A stretch of 64,000 nucleotides of DNA from Microcoleus sp. FACHB-68 (GTDB lineage Bacteria; Cyanobacteriota; Cyanobacteriia; Cyanobacteriales; Oscillatoriaceae), in contig NZ_JACJOT010000013.1 in assembly GCF_014695715.1 (NCBI RefSeq), positions 434,001 to 498,000 on the forward strand, written 5' to 3'. The translations under genes and the position numbers were made by a program. Positions 54,201-62,452 of this stretch are shown here, piece by piece (the stretch's first letter is position 1; each line of letters starts with the position of its first letter). The notes below the pieces were generated by a model that was not told the origin of the DNA, made no database searches, and saw nothing but the letters and a program-made list of their open reading frames with translations.

Positions 54201-54835
54201 TCGGCAACCCAGATGCTATCACCGCTTTAGTCGAGTTAACCCGCAACTGTCAGTCTGAAGATACCCGCTATTGGGCGGCAAAATGCTTGGGGAAACTCGA
54301 CCCTGGCAATAGAGATGCTATCCGTGCTTTAGTCGAGCTAGTTACTAACTCTCAGGATGAAGATACCCACAGTCGGGTGGCAGAATGCTTGGAGTATATC
54401 GGCATCGGCAACCCAGATGCTATCCGTGCTTTAGTCGAGCTAGTTACTAACTCTCAGGATGAATACACCCGCTGGAGGGTAGCAGAAAGCTTGCAGAAAG
54501 TCGATCCAGGCAACACTGATGCTATCCGTGCTTTAGTCGAGCTAATTGGCAATTCTCAGCATGACGAAGCCAGATGGAGGGCAGTACATAGCTTACAGGA
54601 GATTGTGGCGACACAGAAGCAACTGCTGAAGGTTGTCTCTGCTGTGAAAGATTGTTTATCCGATGAAACTTACGAAAATGACTTGATAGGATTCTATGAA
54701 TACTACAAAGTCATCTGGCAATGCGCCCAAAGTCTACCCTACCCAGACTTTTATCAAGCTTGGCACCGGCAGCCCCCCACCCATCCGGAAATGCCAGACA
54801 TCACCACTTGGGGAAACACCCCAGAGGCACAATGA
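51257..54835 (+). CDS. NACHT STAND NTPase with long C-terminal HEAT array
   Basis: 1192 residues from ATG 51257 (TTG 51203 is an alternative). A short helical N-terminus (about 1-75) has no recognised effector fold. The NACHT domain follows: Walker A GEPGVGKTT (G79-T87, K85), Walker B CLLLDGADE (D166), sensor region VLMVISCRLN, and a winged-helix segment with FYHPTLLEYFAA (about 395). From about 546 to 1117 it is an array of 34-residue HEAT-like units. There is no signal peptide, so it is cytoplasmic. STAND NTPases with repeat arrays act as sensors that oligomerise on ligand binding; several bacterial NACHT proteins are antiviral. A defence role is plausible but not shown by neighbours. Its architecture mirrors the receptor at 37081, with domain order reversed. 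Confidence 0.87.
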   Translation: MNQPRKPHGAPAKPEAINWREVCRKMLQSRRQLASNLLISGIEITIKDELGNIEDDFLNNVLAKGQSYKSGGKRLTIIGEPGVGKTTQLLKIADWLLDDTPSDTETEFVKPLPIWISLAQVKKPLHQYLREDWLREAAKELDSAPSAWVEEFTQLLKDGKVCLLLDGADEMGVPALLGTLAQSRISPLLNNVLMVISCRLNVWEAAGNTLGGTLWYFDTYKMLGFSYRESSNRDQVKQFIDKWFNKYSSILSDVERSKGSQLRAALNESGKERIKDLARYPLHLSLLCFTWQSRQRKLPDTKAELYQIFVEALYESKNSVYPTTPAQRKNLNAALGQLAMKAIDQGYKSILPYSLVNEALEKLHPELFEQALTLGWLNPVGGDTLNPLKSAYVFYHPTLLEYFAACEIEDWQFFLKPLPHNIERDNYRIFEPRWKEVFLLWLGRLDVPAEQKEELINSLIEFEDRCGDWDAIDRANKGFYEFRAYFLAAAGITEFCQYSKSDEIVRQIVKWGFGYVNKQQEWQTYLNPIQEAARDVLPQTQRSKVITALVELTCTCQPEGTRRMAAESLGNIDPGNSDAIGALVELIGNSQSPETPKMATESLVNIGTGNPTAIGALVEFIGNCQSEDTCWRVAESLGKIDPGNSDAIRALVELTRNSQSEFTRRMAAESLGKIGTGNSDAIRALVELICNCQDKYTRSRAAYSLREIGTGNPDAIAALVELTRNCQDKYTRRIAAGCLEEIGIGNPDAIAAFVELIHNSQSERMRYWAAESLGNIDPGNSDAIAAFVELIRNSESEGMRYWAVDSLRNIDPGNSDAITALVELIRNCQDEEIRGMAAGCLGNIGTDNSDAITALVELIRNCQSEDTRSQAAYSLEYIGTGNPDAITALVELTRNSESEDTRYWAAKCLRKLDPGNSDAIAALVELTRNCQDEDTYRMAAGCLGNIGTGNPDAISALVELIRNCQSEDTRSQAAYSLEYIGIGNPDAITALVELTRNCQSEDTRYWAAKCLGKLDPGNRDAIRALVELVTNSQDEDTHSRVAECLEYIGIGNPDAIRALVELVTNSQDEYTRWRVAESLQKVDPGNTDAIRALVELIGNSQHDEARWRAVHSLQEIVATQKQLLKVVSAVKDCLSDETYENDLIGFYEYYKVIWQCAQSLPYPDFYQAWHRQPPTHPEMPDITTWGNTPEAQ
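52892..54604 (+). repeat. 102-bp tandem coding array, 16 full units plus one partial
   Basis: Sixteen contiguous 102-bp units from 52892 to 54523 and a partial one to about 54604, with no insertion or deletion. Each encodes I(T/R/A)ALVELxxNxQxExxR..., a helix-turn-helix, ending in (G/D)(T/P)GN(S/P)DA. Units 9-11 (53708-54013) and 12-14 (54014-54319) are paralogous three-unit blocks; unit 10 and unit 13 differ at 5 of 102 bases by my count. Confidence 0.92.
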
Positions 54836-55048
54836 TTAACCTGAGACACCTTACGCCAAATTCTCGCCACTGCCGCTAACAGCCACCTGATTTTTTGGGG
54901 AGAAATCAAGGTGCTTTCCATTGCCCGCAGTAAATTTTTCGATCCCTATATTAATATCTTAAACTTTTAAAGGACGGATGGAAATAATTCCTCCGCCCTG
55001 CAATAATCTTTTAAAAGCAATTCGCTATAAGCTTCTAATTGGAGACAT

Positions 55049-56131
55049 TTAACGGACACTCCGCAAGGTAGGTAAGTGCTGGTAGTGACCGTTTTTTGAG
55101 AAGCGCTCTCCAATAATTTGCTGATAAACTGCCTCATAACCCTCAGTCATCCGCTGCACACTGAAGTTTTTGACAACGTGTTCTCGACAATCATAGCGAT
55201 TTAAGCCTGCTACTTTATCAATTGAGGCCACGCACTCGTCAACGCTATGACACAAGAAGCCGGTTTTCCCGTCTACGATAACTTCCTCCGTAGATCCCAT
55301 AGATATCGCAATTACGGGTGTACCAGAAACCATTGATTCAATCATGACTAACCCAAAAGGTTCGCGCCAGGTAATGGGGAATAATGTGGCGACTGCTCCT
55401 CCCACTAGGGCGTTCTTTTGCTCGTGGTTTGCTTCACCTAAATATTCAATTTGTTTGCCATCAATGTGAGGTTTGATTTGCTGCTCGTAATATTCCACAT
55501 CAACAACATCAACCTTGCCGGCCATTTTTAAGTTCCAGCCAGAACGTTTGGCAATTTCTATTGCTAAATGCGTTCCTTTTTCGGGAGATATCCGACCTAA
55601 AAATGCTAAGTATGGCGGATCTTGTGGCTTTTCGTGAAACTCATAAGTCGATGTGTCAATGCCATTGTAAACCGTTGCCACACAATTAAGGTCTAATCTG
55701 GGTTCACGCTGTGAATTAGAAATACTCACATAAGGCTGCCGGCGCGCGTGCGAAAACATTTTTTCGTTATCCGGCGTAAAAATCCCATGCAGGGTGTGAA
55801 CTGTTGGCGTTTTAACTAAATTGGCGTAAGGTAATGCCGCGCAACCCATGTGGGAGTGAATGATATCAAATTCATCAGCCTTTTCATACACCCGACTCAT
55901 TTGCAGCATTTCGTAAATGCTATACTCTTTTATCGAAGGATCTAACCGCATGGCTCGCGGGTGTACGGATTCTAACTTAGCCAGACTGATAGAATCTCCT
56001 GATGCAAATAGCGTTACTTCATGACCACGTCGGACTAATTCATCACAAAGCAGACCAACAACCAGTTCAATGCCGCCATAAGCTGGGGGTGGAACTCTTT
56101 CCCACAACGGGGCAACCTGGGCAATCCGCAT
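55049..56131 (-). CDS. Glycosyltransferase family 4 (GT-B fold)
   Basis: 360 residues. A typical GT4 start (MRIAQVAPLWERVPPPAYGG, then LCDELVRRGHEVTLFAS) and C-terminal nucleotide-sugar lobe (FLGRISPEKGTHLAIEIAKR, then EPFGLVMIE, the E-x7-E motif). It transfers a hexose from a nucleotide sugar, in the cytoplasm at the membrane, likely for glycolipid, exopolysaccharide or a compatible-solute glycoside. No other glycan gene is adjacent, so the pathway is unknown. It has a long AT-rich upstream region. Confidence 0.92.
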   Translation of the reverse strand: MRIAQVAPLWERVPPPAYGGIELVVGLLCDELVRRGHEVTLFASGDSISLAKLESVHPRAMRLDPSIKEYSIYEMLQMSRVYEKADEFDIIHSHMGCAALPYANLVKTPTVHTLHGIFTPDNEKMFSHARRQPYVSISNSQREPRLDLNCVATVYNGIDTSTYEFHEKPQDPPYLAFLGRISPEKGTHLAIEIAKRSGWNLKMAGKVDVVDVEYYEQQIKPHIDGKQIEYLGEANHEQKNALVGGAVATLFPITWREPFGLVMIESMVSGTPVIAISMGSTEEVIVDGKTGFLCHSVDECVASIDKVAGLNRYDCREHVVKNFSVQRMTEGYEAVYQQIIGERFSKNGHYQHLPTLRSVR

Positions 56132-56814
56132 ATATGATACCTCCTAAATAGTACGCAGGATTAAACTCTTTTTTTAATGAAGAGGCTGGTTTACATCGTA
56201 GGCTGTCTCTTCGAGCTACGCATCCTGCTAAAGAAGTAGTGCTTGAAATGCAATTTAGGAAAAAGTTTTTGACTTAGCAAGTCGAGTTTTATACACTTGA
56301 AAGTTCGGAAAACCGTACAAAACCTGCCTTGCTCTTATCTATTCCTTTGGTTAGATTAACGTTCAGGTGTTACAGGGATTCATCTCTACTTTGATAGACT
56401 TAATTTCGCTTTAATATGACTTTTGATATATGTTCAAAGGTTCACACCTGCCAAGATTAGCCCTGCCAGAACAGGTTGCCAACTATAGAATCTGAATATC
56501 TTAAGTTTAACACTTAAAGACAACGACAGCCAAAAAAATCACGGGAAAAGAGGGCCGATATTGATATCGGTGCCGGCAGCCTCATTATCTTTGATAAATA
56601 CAATATCATACTTATGAGTTGAGCGAACCCTCTCTGACTTCTTGGAAGCGGGTTGTTTGTTATTAACTTGCATCTTTTGTCTGCCGGCTCAGAGAGTTGT
56701 TACTGCCTTAAAACTTTCTTATTGACTATTCAAGTATCCCGATAGCGGTTACTGTATTAAGGGGAACTGCCGGCTCCCGATGAGGATAGCTCACAATCAA
56801 TAAATTCAATACCA
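56132..56814. other. Intergenic region, divergent promoters
   Basis: About 680 bases without a supportable gene. One exact palindrome, CCGATAT-TG-ATATCGG, lies near 56554-56570 and could bind a regulator of either flanking gene. Otherwise I see AT-rich promoter-like sequence only. Confidence 0.45.
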
Positions 56815-57120
56815 ATGATTACCTTTGTTAATGTCTTTACCGTTCTTCCAGAAAAGCAACAAGATGCTTTTCAAGCAATTCAGAAAGTTTATACAGATGT
56901 TGTTGCTCATCAACCTGGATTTATCTCCGCCAACTTAATTGTCAGTGATGATGGTGTGCGAGTCACTGCAATTGCAAAGTGGGAGAGCGAAGAAAACTTA
57001 AAAGCTCTGAGAAACACCCAAGGCTTTAAAGACTTGCATAATGAAAATTTTTATAACTCAATTATTTCAAACGATGGTCATGTGTACAGTACAGTCGTGG
57101 AAATTAACCCCCAAAAATAA
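56815..57120 (+). CDS. Antibiotic biosynthesis monooxygenase (ABM) domain protein
   Basis: 101 residues, one dimeric alpha/beta ferredoxin-like ABM domain: MITFVNVFTVLPEKQQDAFQ, then HQPGFISANLIVSDDGVRV and AIAKWESEENLKALRN. Such small proteins act as cofactorless oxygenases, haem-degrading enzymes or quinone-related oxidases; the family signature does not tell which. It lies 91 bases before the symporter gene and may be co-transcribed with it. Confidence 0.88.
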   Translation: MITFVNVFTVLPEKQQDAFQAIQKVYTDVVAHQPGFISANLIVSDDGVRVTAIAKWESEENLKALRNTQGFKDLHNENFYNSIISNDGHVYSTVVEINPQK

Positions 57121-57211
57121 AATAAATACAATAATTAGCAATAACTCTACTTGCAAACTCGGCTAAACAAACTAAGCGCCGCTTAGGCTTTTTATAGACA
57201 AGGGTGTGAAT

Positions 57212-58510
57212 ATGGTAGAAAACCGCAGACTCGATGCCTTTTCCCTAGCTGCATTGCTAGTATCGGCACATTACGGCTTGGGGTTTATCCTGGGAACGGC
57301 TGAAAAATCATTGACTTTGGGTGCCGCCGGCAGCCTTTATGCTGTCTCTCTGGGTTTAGGCACACTTGCACTTTTAGCACTGGCAAAGTTTTACTGGACA
57401 AACATTGAGCAAGTCTGGACTTTGTTGGGTAATCGCTATGGAAGCTCAGTAAAAATTGGTGTGGGTTTAATGTCGTGGGCGTCCCTGATTGGGATTGAAG
57501 CCGTCCAAATGATTTCAGGCGCTTTCATCCTCAAAGTTTTGGGGGTGCCGGTGCTTTCTAGTATGATTATTTTAGCTTTTTTGTTTACCCTTGTTTCCTT
57601 GCTGCCGGTGGAGAAAGCCGGCTTTTTATTTCGAGGATTGTTAATTTTAAATTTCTTGGCACTACTTTATGGACTCTGGGTGCTGCACGGTTTCTCTGAA
57701 TATTTACACCAGCCATTTAAGTTTGCCGGCTCACTCAAACAAATCAGTTCACCAGATTTAGCCGGCGTATCTCTATGTACAATTTTGCTGGTTTTGATTG
57801 ATATGAAGTACCAGCAATTTCTTGTCCAAGCAAAAAATGTGCAAAGCTTGTATCAAGGCTGTTTATTAGCTGCAGTTGTACTACTATTACTTGCTTTTTT
57901 ACCTTCCTCAGTTGTGGTTGCCGCTCAAACTGCGGAAATTTTGCCGGCAGGCATTGATGCCAAAGAAACCCTCCCATTTATTCTGTTGTGGATTGGCGGT
58001 GGCATTCACCAGCCTTTGGGTATTGTTTTGATTCTATCCTTATTAGTACCGGCACTCGGTGTTGGCAGCAGCATCTTGCGAGTGCAAACCAAGACAATTT
58101 TAGACTTTAACTTTTTGCCGGCATCTAACTTAAATCGGCTGCTTATCACTACAACCAACGTCTTGTTAAGTCTAGCCATTGCCTTGAAAGGAGGCGAAAT
58201 TGTCAATTTAATTGTCTCTTTTTATGCCGCTTATGTCTCCGCAGTATTTATCCCCTTTATTGTCTATCTGCTTTCTGAAACAGGAGGCTATAAATTCAAT
58301 AAAGCTAGCGTGATGTTGTCGTTATTCATGGGGAGTCTCTCCTCAATTTCTGTGCTGATCTTAATGCTAGTCACTCCCAAAACAGCAATATTTGGTAATG
58401 TCCAATTGAATATTATGGGTATGGGGATTTTATTTGGTGGGTTAGGTTTATTGCTCGGACAAGTGATAGAAAAATATTTCTCTGAATCAAAGTTCAGGGA
58501 AAAGATTTAA
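57212..58510 (+). CDS. Sodium:solute-symporter-like membrane protein
   Basis: 432 residues from ATG 57212, with AAGGG about 8 bases upstream; the GTG two codons earlier is unlikely. Around 12-13 hydrophobic helices; a segment like SAHYGLGFILGTAEKSLTLGAAGSLYAVSLGLG resembles the first helices of SSS family transporters. The substrate is unknown. Together with the small ABM protein it may form a two-gene unit. Confidence 0.72.
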   Translation: MVENRRLDAFSLAALLVSAHYGLGFILGTAEKSLTLGAAGSLYAVSLGLGTLALLALAKFYWTNIEQVWTLLGNRYGSSVKIGVGLMSWASLIGIEAVQMISGAFILKVLGVPVLSSMIILAFLFTLVSLLPVEKAGFLFRGLLILNFLALLYGLWVLHGFSEYLHQPFKFAGSLKQISSPDLAGVSLCTILLVLIDMKYQQFLVQAKNVQSLYQGCLLAAVVLLLLAFLPSSVVVAAQTAEILPAGIDAKETLPFILLWIGGGIHQPLGIVLILSLLVPALGVGSSILRVQTKTILDFNFLPASNLNRLLITTTNVLLSLAIALKGGEIVNLIVSFYAAYVSAVFIPFIVYLLSETGGYKFNKASVMLSLFMGSLSSISVLILMLVTPKTAIFGNVQLNIMGMGILFGGLGLLLGQVIEKYFSESKFREKI

Positions 58511-58727
58511 GCCGTTATTGAAACGCGGGGGTTGCCACAGTTTTTATTAAATTGCAGCGTCATCTATAGCAGTTTGAAAGTTGCCGCACCCCAGGTGTTG
58601 CAGAGGCCGATTTGAGAGATAATTTGCGCGAGCGGGATACAGATTCCCTGTACCTCACCGGCTTTAAAAGCGCTGTATCTGACTAAAACCGAGCGTTCGC
58701 TTAAAGTTGACAACCTGAACGTAAATA

Positions 58728-59273
58728 CTAGGCTTTCAAGAGTTCTTCTGGTAAATGCTTGATGATACGCTCAAAGGGTGCGGTGTCATCAAGACCCCGC
58801 ACCAGCACGAGAGACCCTTGGATCTGCAAAATAGTGTTTTCGGCTTTGCAACGTGCACGAGCCGGCTCGAATCCCGCCTCAATCAAAACTGTTGTCAAGG
58901 TATCGATCCAAACATTAAGGGCGCATCTTATTTGAGTGTGAAAAAGGTCTTTGGATTCTCCGAGTGCCAGCACAGCCAAAAGACAAGTTTGTTGACCATG
59001 ATTGTAAAACTTAGCCACATTTTTGCTCATGGCACAAATTCGCTCAGCCGGCTCGCCACTGCCGCGCAGCGGTGCGAGCACGCTTTCTTCCATGCAATCG
59101 TTAATTTGATTGAGAACGGCGGCAGCCATCTCTTCCTTGCCTTTGGGGAAATAGTGATAGAGGCTGGCTTTGCCTAACCCAGTGGCTTCTGAAAGTCGCG
59201 CCAGCGTCGCGCCCTCATAGCCATATTGCCGAAACACTTTTGCCAATCGGGCGATGAGTTCGTTTCTGGACAT
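58728..59273 (-). CDS. TetR family transcriptional regulator
   Basis: 181 residues from ATG 59273; the first ATG at 59327 would place 18 residues inside the operator. The N-terminal helix-turn-helix is clear (RLSEATGLGKASLYHYFPKGKEEM). The C-terminal ligand-binding part is helical with AENTILQIQGSLVLVRGL. It is divergent from a glutathione transferase gene, and two TetR-type palindromes lie between them, so it likely represses the GST-oxidoreductase operon and itself, releasing on binding an electrophile or xenobiotic. The ligand is unknown. Confidence 0.9.
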   Translation of the reverse strand: MSRNELIARLAKVFRQYGYEGATLARLSEATGLGKASLYHYFPKGKEEMAAAVLNQINDCMEESVLAPLRGSGEPAERICAMSKNVAKFYNHGQQTCLLAVLALGESKDLFHTQIRCALNVWIDTLTTVLIEAGFEPARARCKAENTILQIQGSLVLVRGLDDTAPFERIIKHLPEELLKA

Positions 59274-59304
59274 CTTTAGCACTTCTGTTGTCTGATTGAC
59301 ATTA

Positions 59305-59345
59305 TACCGACCGTTCGGTAAAGTCAATTAGACCGAACATTCGGT
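59305..59345. promoter_or_regulatory. Double TetR operator
   Basis: TACCGACCGTTCGGTA at 59305-59320 and ACCGAACATTCGGT at 59332-59345 share the half-site ACCGA with TTCGGT, with centres 26 bases apart (about 2.5 helical turns). They lie between the divergent TetR and GST genes. This matches the usual layout for a TetR dimer pair. Confidence 0.85.
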
Positions 59346-59375
59346 ACAGAATCGGAACAATTACAGGAGTGCCTA

Positions 59376-60011
59376 ATGATCGAGCTGTACAATCACGAGT
59401 TATCGGGAAATTGCTATAAAGTACGGCTAATGCTGTCGCTGCTTGGGTTAGAGCATGAGCTTGTGCCCGTTGATCTCATCAAAGGTGAGCAGAAAGCTGC
59501 AGAGTTTCTCAAGCTCAACCCGTTGGGACAAGTACCAGTTCTCACGGATGGCGAGGTGGTGATTCGGGACGCTCAGGCAATTCTAGTTTATCTGGGGCGG
59601 CGCTATGGCGGCGAAGACTGGCTGCCGGTGGAATCTGAATCTATGAGTAAAGTGGTGCAGTGGTTGACAGTGGCGGCGAATGAGATTCAACACAGTCTTG
59701 CCACGGCTAGATTATATTTCCTGTTCAACGCGCAGATAAATCTGGAGCTAGCTCAACAGAAAGCACATCAGATACTACAGATTCTAAATGAACATTTGGC
59801 AATGCGCTCTTGGCTTGAATGCGAGCGCCCAACTATTGCAGATGTCGCCTGCTTCCCCTATGTTGGACTGGGGGCAGATGGAAAGATTTCTCTAGAAGCT
59901 TATCCCCATGTAGTGACTTGGTGTGAGCGCATAAAGCAACTTCCAGGTTACATTGGTATGCCTGGTTTATTAGTTGTCACGTCTGCCCGTCGCCAATGGT
60001 TAACCGAATGA
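59376..60011 (+). CDS. Glutathione S-transferase family protein
   Basis: 211 residues. An N-terminal thioredoxin-fold domain (MIELYNHELSGNCYKVRLML, FLKLNPLGQVPVLTDGEVVI, IRDAQAILVYLGRRY) and an all-helical C-terminal domain (LECERPTIADVACFPYVGLG). GSTs join glutathione to electrophiles or isomerise them. ACAGGAG sits 7 bases before the ATG. Expected to be under the divergent TetR repressor. The next gene begins 13 bases after the stop, so they form an operon. Confidence 0.92.
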   Translation: MIELYNHELSGNCYKVRLMLSLLGLEHELVPVDLIKGEQKAAEFLKLNPLGQVPVLTDGEVVIRDAQAILVYLGRRYGGEDWLPVESESMSKVVQWLTVAANEIQHSLATARLYFLFNAQINLELAQQKAHQILQILNEHLAMRSWLECERPTIADVACFPYVGLGADGKISLEAYPHVVTWCERIKQLPGYIGMPGLLVVTSARRQWLTE

Positions 60012-60023
60012 AAGGAGCAGGCG

Positions 60024-60929
60024 ATGACATCCATGTATCATTCTGGAGAACTTGCGGTTCAGGCTCGTACCGGCGTCCAAGAAGAAGCCAAAGCCTTGGG
60101 TAAGAGCATTGGCTCGCTCATTAAGCCAACCGCACAAGCGTTCTTGCATACTCAACGACTGGTGATCACCAGCACAGTCGATGCCGACAATCGCGTCTGG
60201 GCATCTCTGTTGACTGGTGAACCTGGATTTGTACAAGTGCTGGCAGAGCAGATGATCAGAATTGATGCCGCACCCGTTACTGGCGATCCATTGCCTGAAA
60301 ACCTGCTATTGCAAAATGAAATTGGCATTCTCGCGCTCGATCTGGCAACCCGACGGCGCTTGAGGTTGAACGGCAATGCTGAAATACAGCCAGATAACAG
60401 CATTTACCTGCGTACCAAGCAGGTGTATTTCAACTGTCCTAAGTATATCCAGTCGCGAAAGTTAACTGCCGATGTTACTAAACTGCCGGTGCTGCCTGAA
60501 ATCCAACGTACACCAACGCTTACTTCCTTTCAGCAGCAGTGGATCGCACAGACAGACACATTTTTCATTGCCAGTTTCCATCCTGACAGTGGTGCCGATG
60601 CATCCCATCGGGGTGGGTATCCAGGTTTTGTCCGAATCTTGAACGCAAGTAAGCTCGTATTTCCGGATTATTCTGGCAATAATATGTTCAACACCCTCGG
60701 CAATATTTCCGTAAATCCGCTTTGCGGCTTACTGTTCATCGATTTTGAACGTGGCCGCACCATACAGGTTACAGGCAAGGCTAGCGTAATATGGGAGGCA
60801 GATCGCACAGTGGAATTTGCTGGTGCCGAACGCTTGGTGGAGTTTCAAATCGATGAGGTAATCGCGATCACTGGTGCTAGCTCACTACGCTGGCGCTTTG
60901 TGGAATACTCCCCATTCAATCCGAGCTGA
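60024..60929 (+). CDS. Pyridoxamine 5'-phosphate oxidase-like FMN-binding protein
   Basis: 301 residues with a split-barrel FMN-binding fold of the PNPOx-like class: QRLVITSTVDADNRVWASLLTGEPGFV, then IGILALDLATRRRLRLNG, then FFIASFHPDSGADASHRGGYPGFVRIL. Such proteins reduce or scavenge flavin-linked substrates. Its pairing with GST under TetR control suggests a detoxification module. The reaction is not known. Confidence 0.87.
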   Translation: MTSMYHSGELAVQARTGVQEEAKALGKSIGSLIKPTAQAFLHTQRLVITSTVDADNRVWASLLTGEPGFVQVLAEQMIRIDAAPVTGDPLPENLLLQNEIGILALDLATRRRLRLNGNAEIQPDNSIYLRTKQVYFNCPKYIQSRKLTADVTKLPVLPEIQRTPTLTSFQQQWIAQTDTFFIASFHPDSGADASHRGGYPGFVRILNASKLVFPDYSGNNMFNTLGNISVNPLCGLLFIDFERGRTIQVTGKASVIWEADRTVEFAGAERLVEFQIDEVIAITGASSLRWRFVEYSPFNPS

Positions 60930-60998
60930 ACTCAAGCGTACAACGAGAGAATTTGCTGTTTCTCTAAGCTCAAATCTTGATCAATTTCCCTAGTCAGG

Positions 60999-61490
60999 CT
61001 AGGGTCGAAGAATCCGGTGCATATCGAGAACTGGCGGAGCAATTTCGGTTTGCGTTAACAAATCGTGAATTTGTCCCCGATGATGTGTCTGGTGATTAAA
61101 AAAGTGTGCCAATAATAAATTTGCCGGATCAGCATGGATATTCCCTTGATTGTTTCGATATTCAATTGTCCGACTGAAAAATTCGTCTGTTAAAGTAGAG
61201 ATAAAAGTCTCGATTCGTTGATCTTCTAGCACCCGCGCTTCCCAAAGCTGATCAAAATCTTCATACAAAATCGCATTCAGACCTGTGGAAGCGATATTTC
61301 CACCCTCAAACCGCGTCATCCAAATGCGATCACCTACCATAATGTGGTTAAGTGTTCCGTGAATACTTTTAAAAAAGGCCGGCCTGATACTTTTGCGTTC
61401 TGCATCACTCAGTTGAGCGCAAACTTCATACAACCGGCGGTTTGCTAAAGTGTTGTAACGGGCGAGCATTTGGAAGTGTTGTCTGAGCAT
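60999..61490 (-). CDS. DinB family protein
   Basis: 163 residues from ATG 61490 (a GTG three codons upstream is weaker). A four-helix DinB/DUF664 metalloprotein with three conserved histidines in the positions expected (IHGTLNHIMVGD, then LLAHFFNHQTHHRGQIHDLLTQ). The family binds a metal and includes thiol-dependent transferases; many are stress-linked. It lies convergent to the FMN-binding gene. Confidence 0.88.
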   Translation of the reverse strand: MLRQHFQMLARYNTLANRRLYEVCAQLSDAERKSIRPAFFKSIHGTLNHIMVGDRIWMTRFEGGNIASTGLNAILYEDFDQLWEARVLEDQRIETFISTLTDEFFSRTIEYRNNQGNIHADPANLLLAHFFNHQTHHRGQIHDLLTQTEIAPPVLDMHRILRP

Positions 61491-61869
61491 AACGGCCACC
61501 GAGCAAATTTAATAAAGCGGTTCAGCTTTTTTCTACAGGATGAATAAGTTTATCATACCTGAAAAATATTACTTTCAGGAAAAACAACTGAATTAACGGT
61601 AATAAATTCAAATTCAAATTAAAAATACTCTTCGCTTTTGTTTAATATTATTTGAGTTTTAAGTAACATTCTTATTGTCTAAAATAACCGAATTCTTCAG
61701 TAAAAATTCAACCTAATATAGAAGCCAAGAATTTGAGTGTTGAAGGGATAGCGGGTAACATTCATCTATCACCGGCAGAGGTTTGAATCTCCACCTGGGG
61801 ATAGAGTCTGCCCTGTAATTGATAAGTCTAAGCTGGGTGTATTAACTCAATTAATCAGAGGAAAATGTT
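61491..61869. other. AT-rich intergenic region with a nested leader hairpin
   Basis: The AT-rich block 61510-61720 likely holds the divergent promoters. A nested stem follows at 61774-61812: GGCAGA and TCTGCC enclose ATCTCC-ACCT-GGGGAT. It precedes the small gene at 61870 and could be a leader structure. No gene is supported here. Confidence 0.5.
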
Positions 61870-62073
61870 ATGCCTAGTGGTCACGCCAGTCATAAAAGCA
61901 CTTCAACTAAACCCAATACGAATACTGAGGGACTGACAAATGCCGCTGCCGATCCCGCACAGGTAAGCGATGTTGCCGGTCTTGGTGATGATGATTCTAC
62001 GAGAACCGATGAAGCGCAAGAGAATGAGGCTGCTACCCAGCGTCCCGGTGACAACAACCAAGAATCAAGTTAA
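61870..62073 (+). CDS. Small hydrophilic protein
   Basis: 67 residues, very rich in Asn, Thr, Asp, Glu and Ser and nearly devoid of hydrophobic residues (for example TKPNTNTEGLTNAAADPAQ). AGAGGAAAA precedes the ATG at a good distance, so translation is plausible. The composition suggests an intrinsically disordered stress or dehydration protein, but no family is recognised. A hairpin lies upstream. Confidence 0.55.
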   Translation: MPSGHASHKSTSTKPNTNTEGLTNAAADPAQVSDVAGLGDDDSTRTDEAQENEAATQRPGDNNQESS

Positions 62074-62452
62074 GGTTTAGTGGGTTAGCGGATCGTGCCG
62101 ATCCTCGCGACCTTATTAAAATCAGCGGGATTGGCCCATCTTTACGCCGGCCCTTAAATAGCAAGTGCCGTTCAATGTGATTTCCACAGGTATCTGCTCA
62201 TTAACCTCAAACGATAGCCTTCGCCTCTATCTGAGGTTAGAAATTAATAGTGAAAAAATGCAGAGCTTGCTCTATAATAAAAGAACCTTGATTGACGCCT
62301 CGGTGCCCAAGCTGGTTGTCGAGGTTTTTTATTGCCGGCAGTTCGCAACCGGCTAGAAACTTGATGGACAAAGTTTGGAAGAATCTCATGGGACACTTCC
62401 AAAACAACCCGAAATGAGCAATCCTCAAAAAAATCTCATTGCTCAGGGAGCA
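62074..62452. other. Intergenic region with a terminator-like hairpin
   Basis: No supported gene; the frame at 62165-62356 is a likely artefact. At about 62298-62329, CCTCG and CGAGG close a loop and run into TTTTTT, a plausible plus-strand terminator for the 67-residue gene or its transcript. Confidence 0.45.

Noticed and set aside
52892-54604. Regular 102-bp repeats that might suggest a CRISPR or satellite
   Set aside because: The repeats are in frame, encode helical units and continue the NACHT protein; there are no spacers or cas genes.
54852-54970. Short frame after the NACHT-HEAT gene, ending SKFFDPYINILNF
   Set aside because: No start codon after the preceding TGA and no recognised homology; too short to claim as a remnant.
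62165-62356. Open frame of 63 codons
   Set aside because: Ends through a terminator-like hairpin, lacks a good ribosome site and shows no protein-like pattern.
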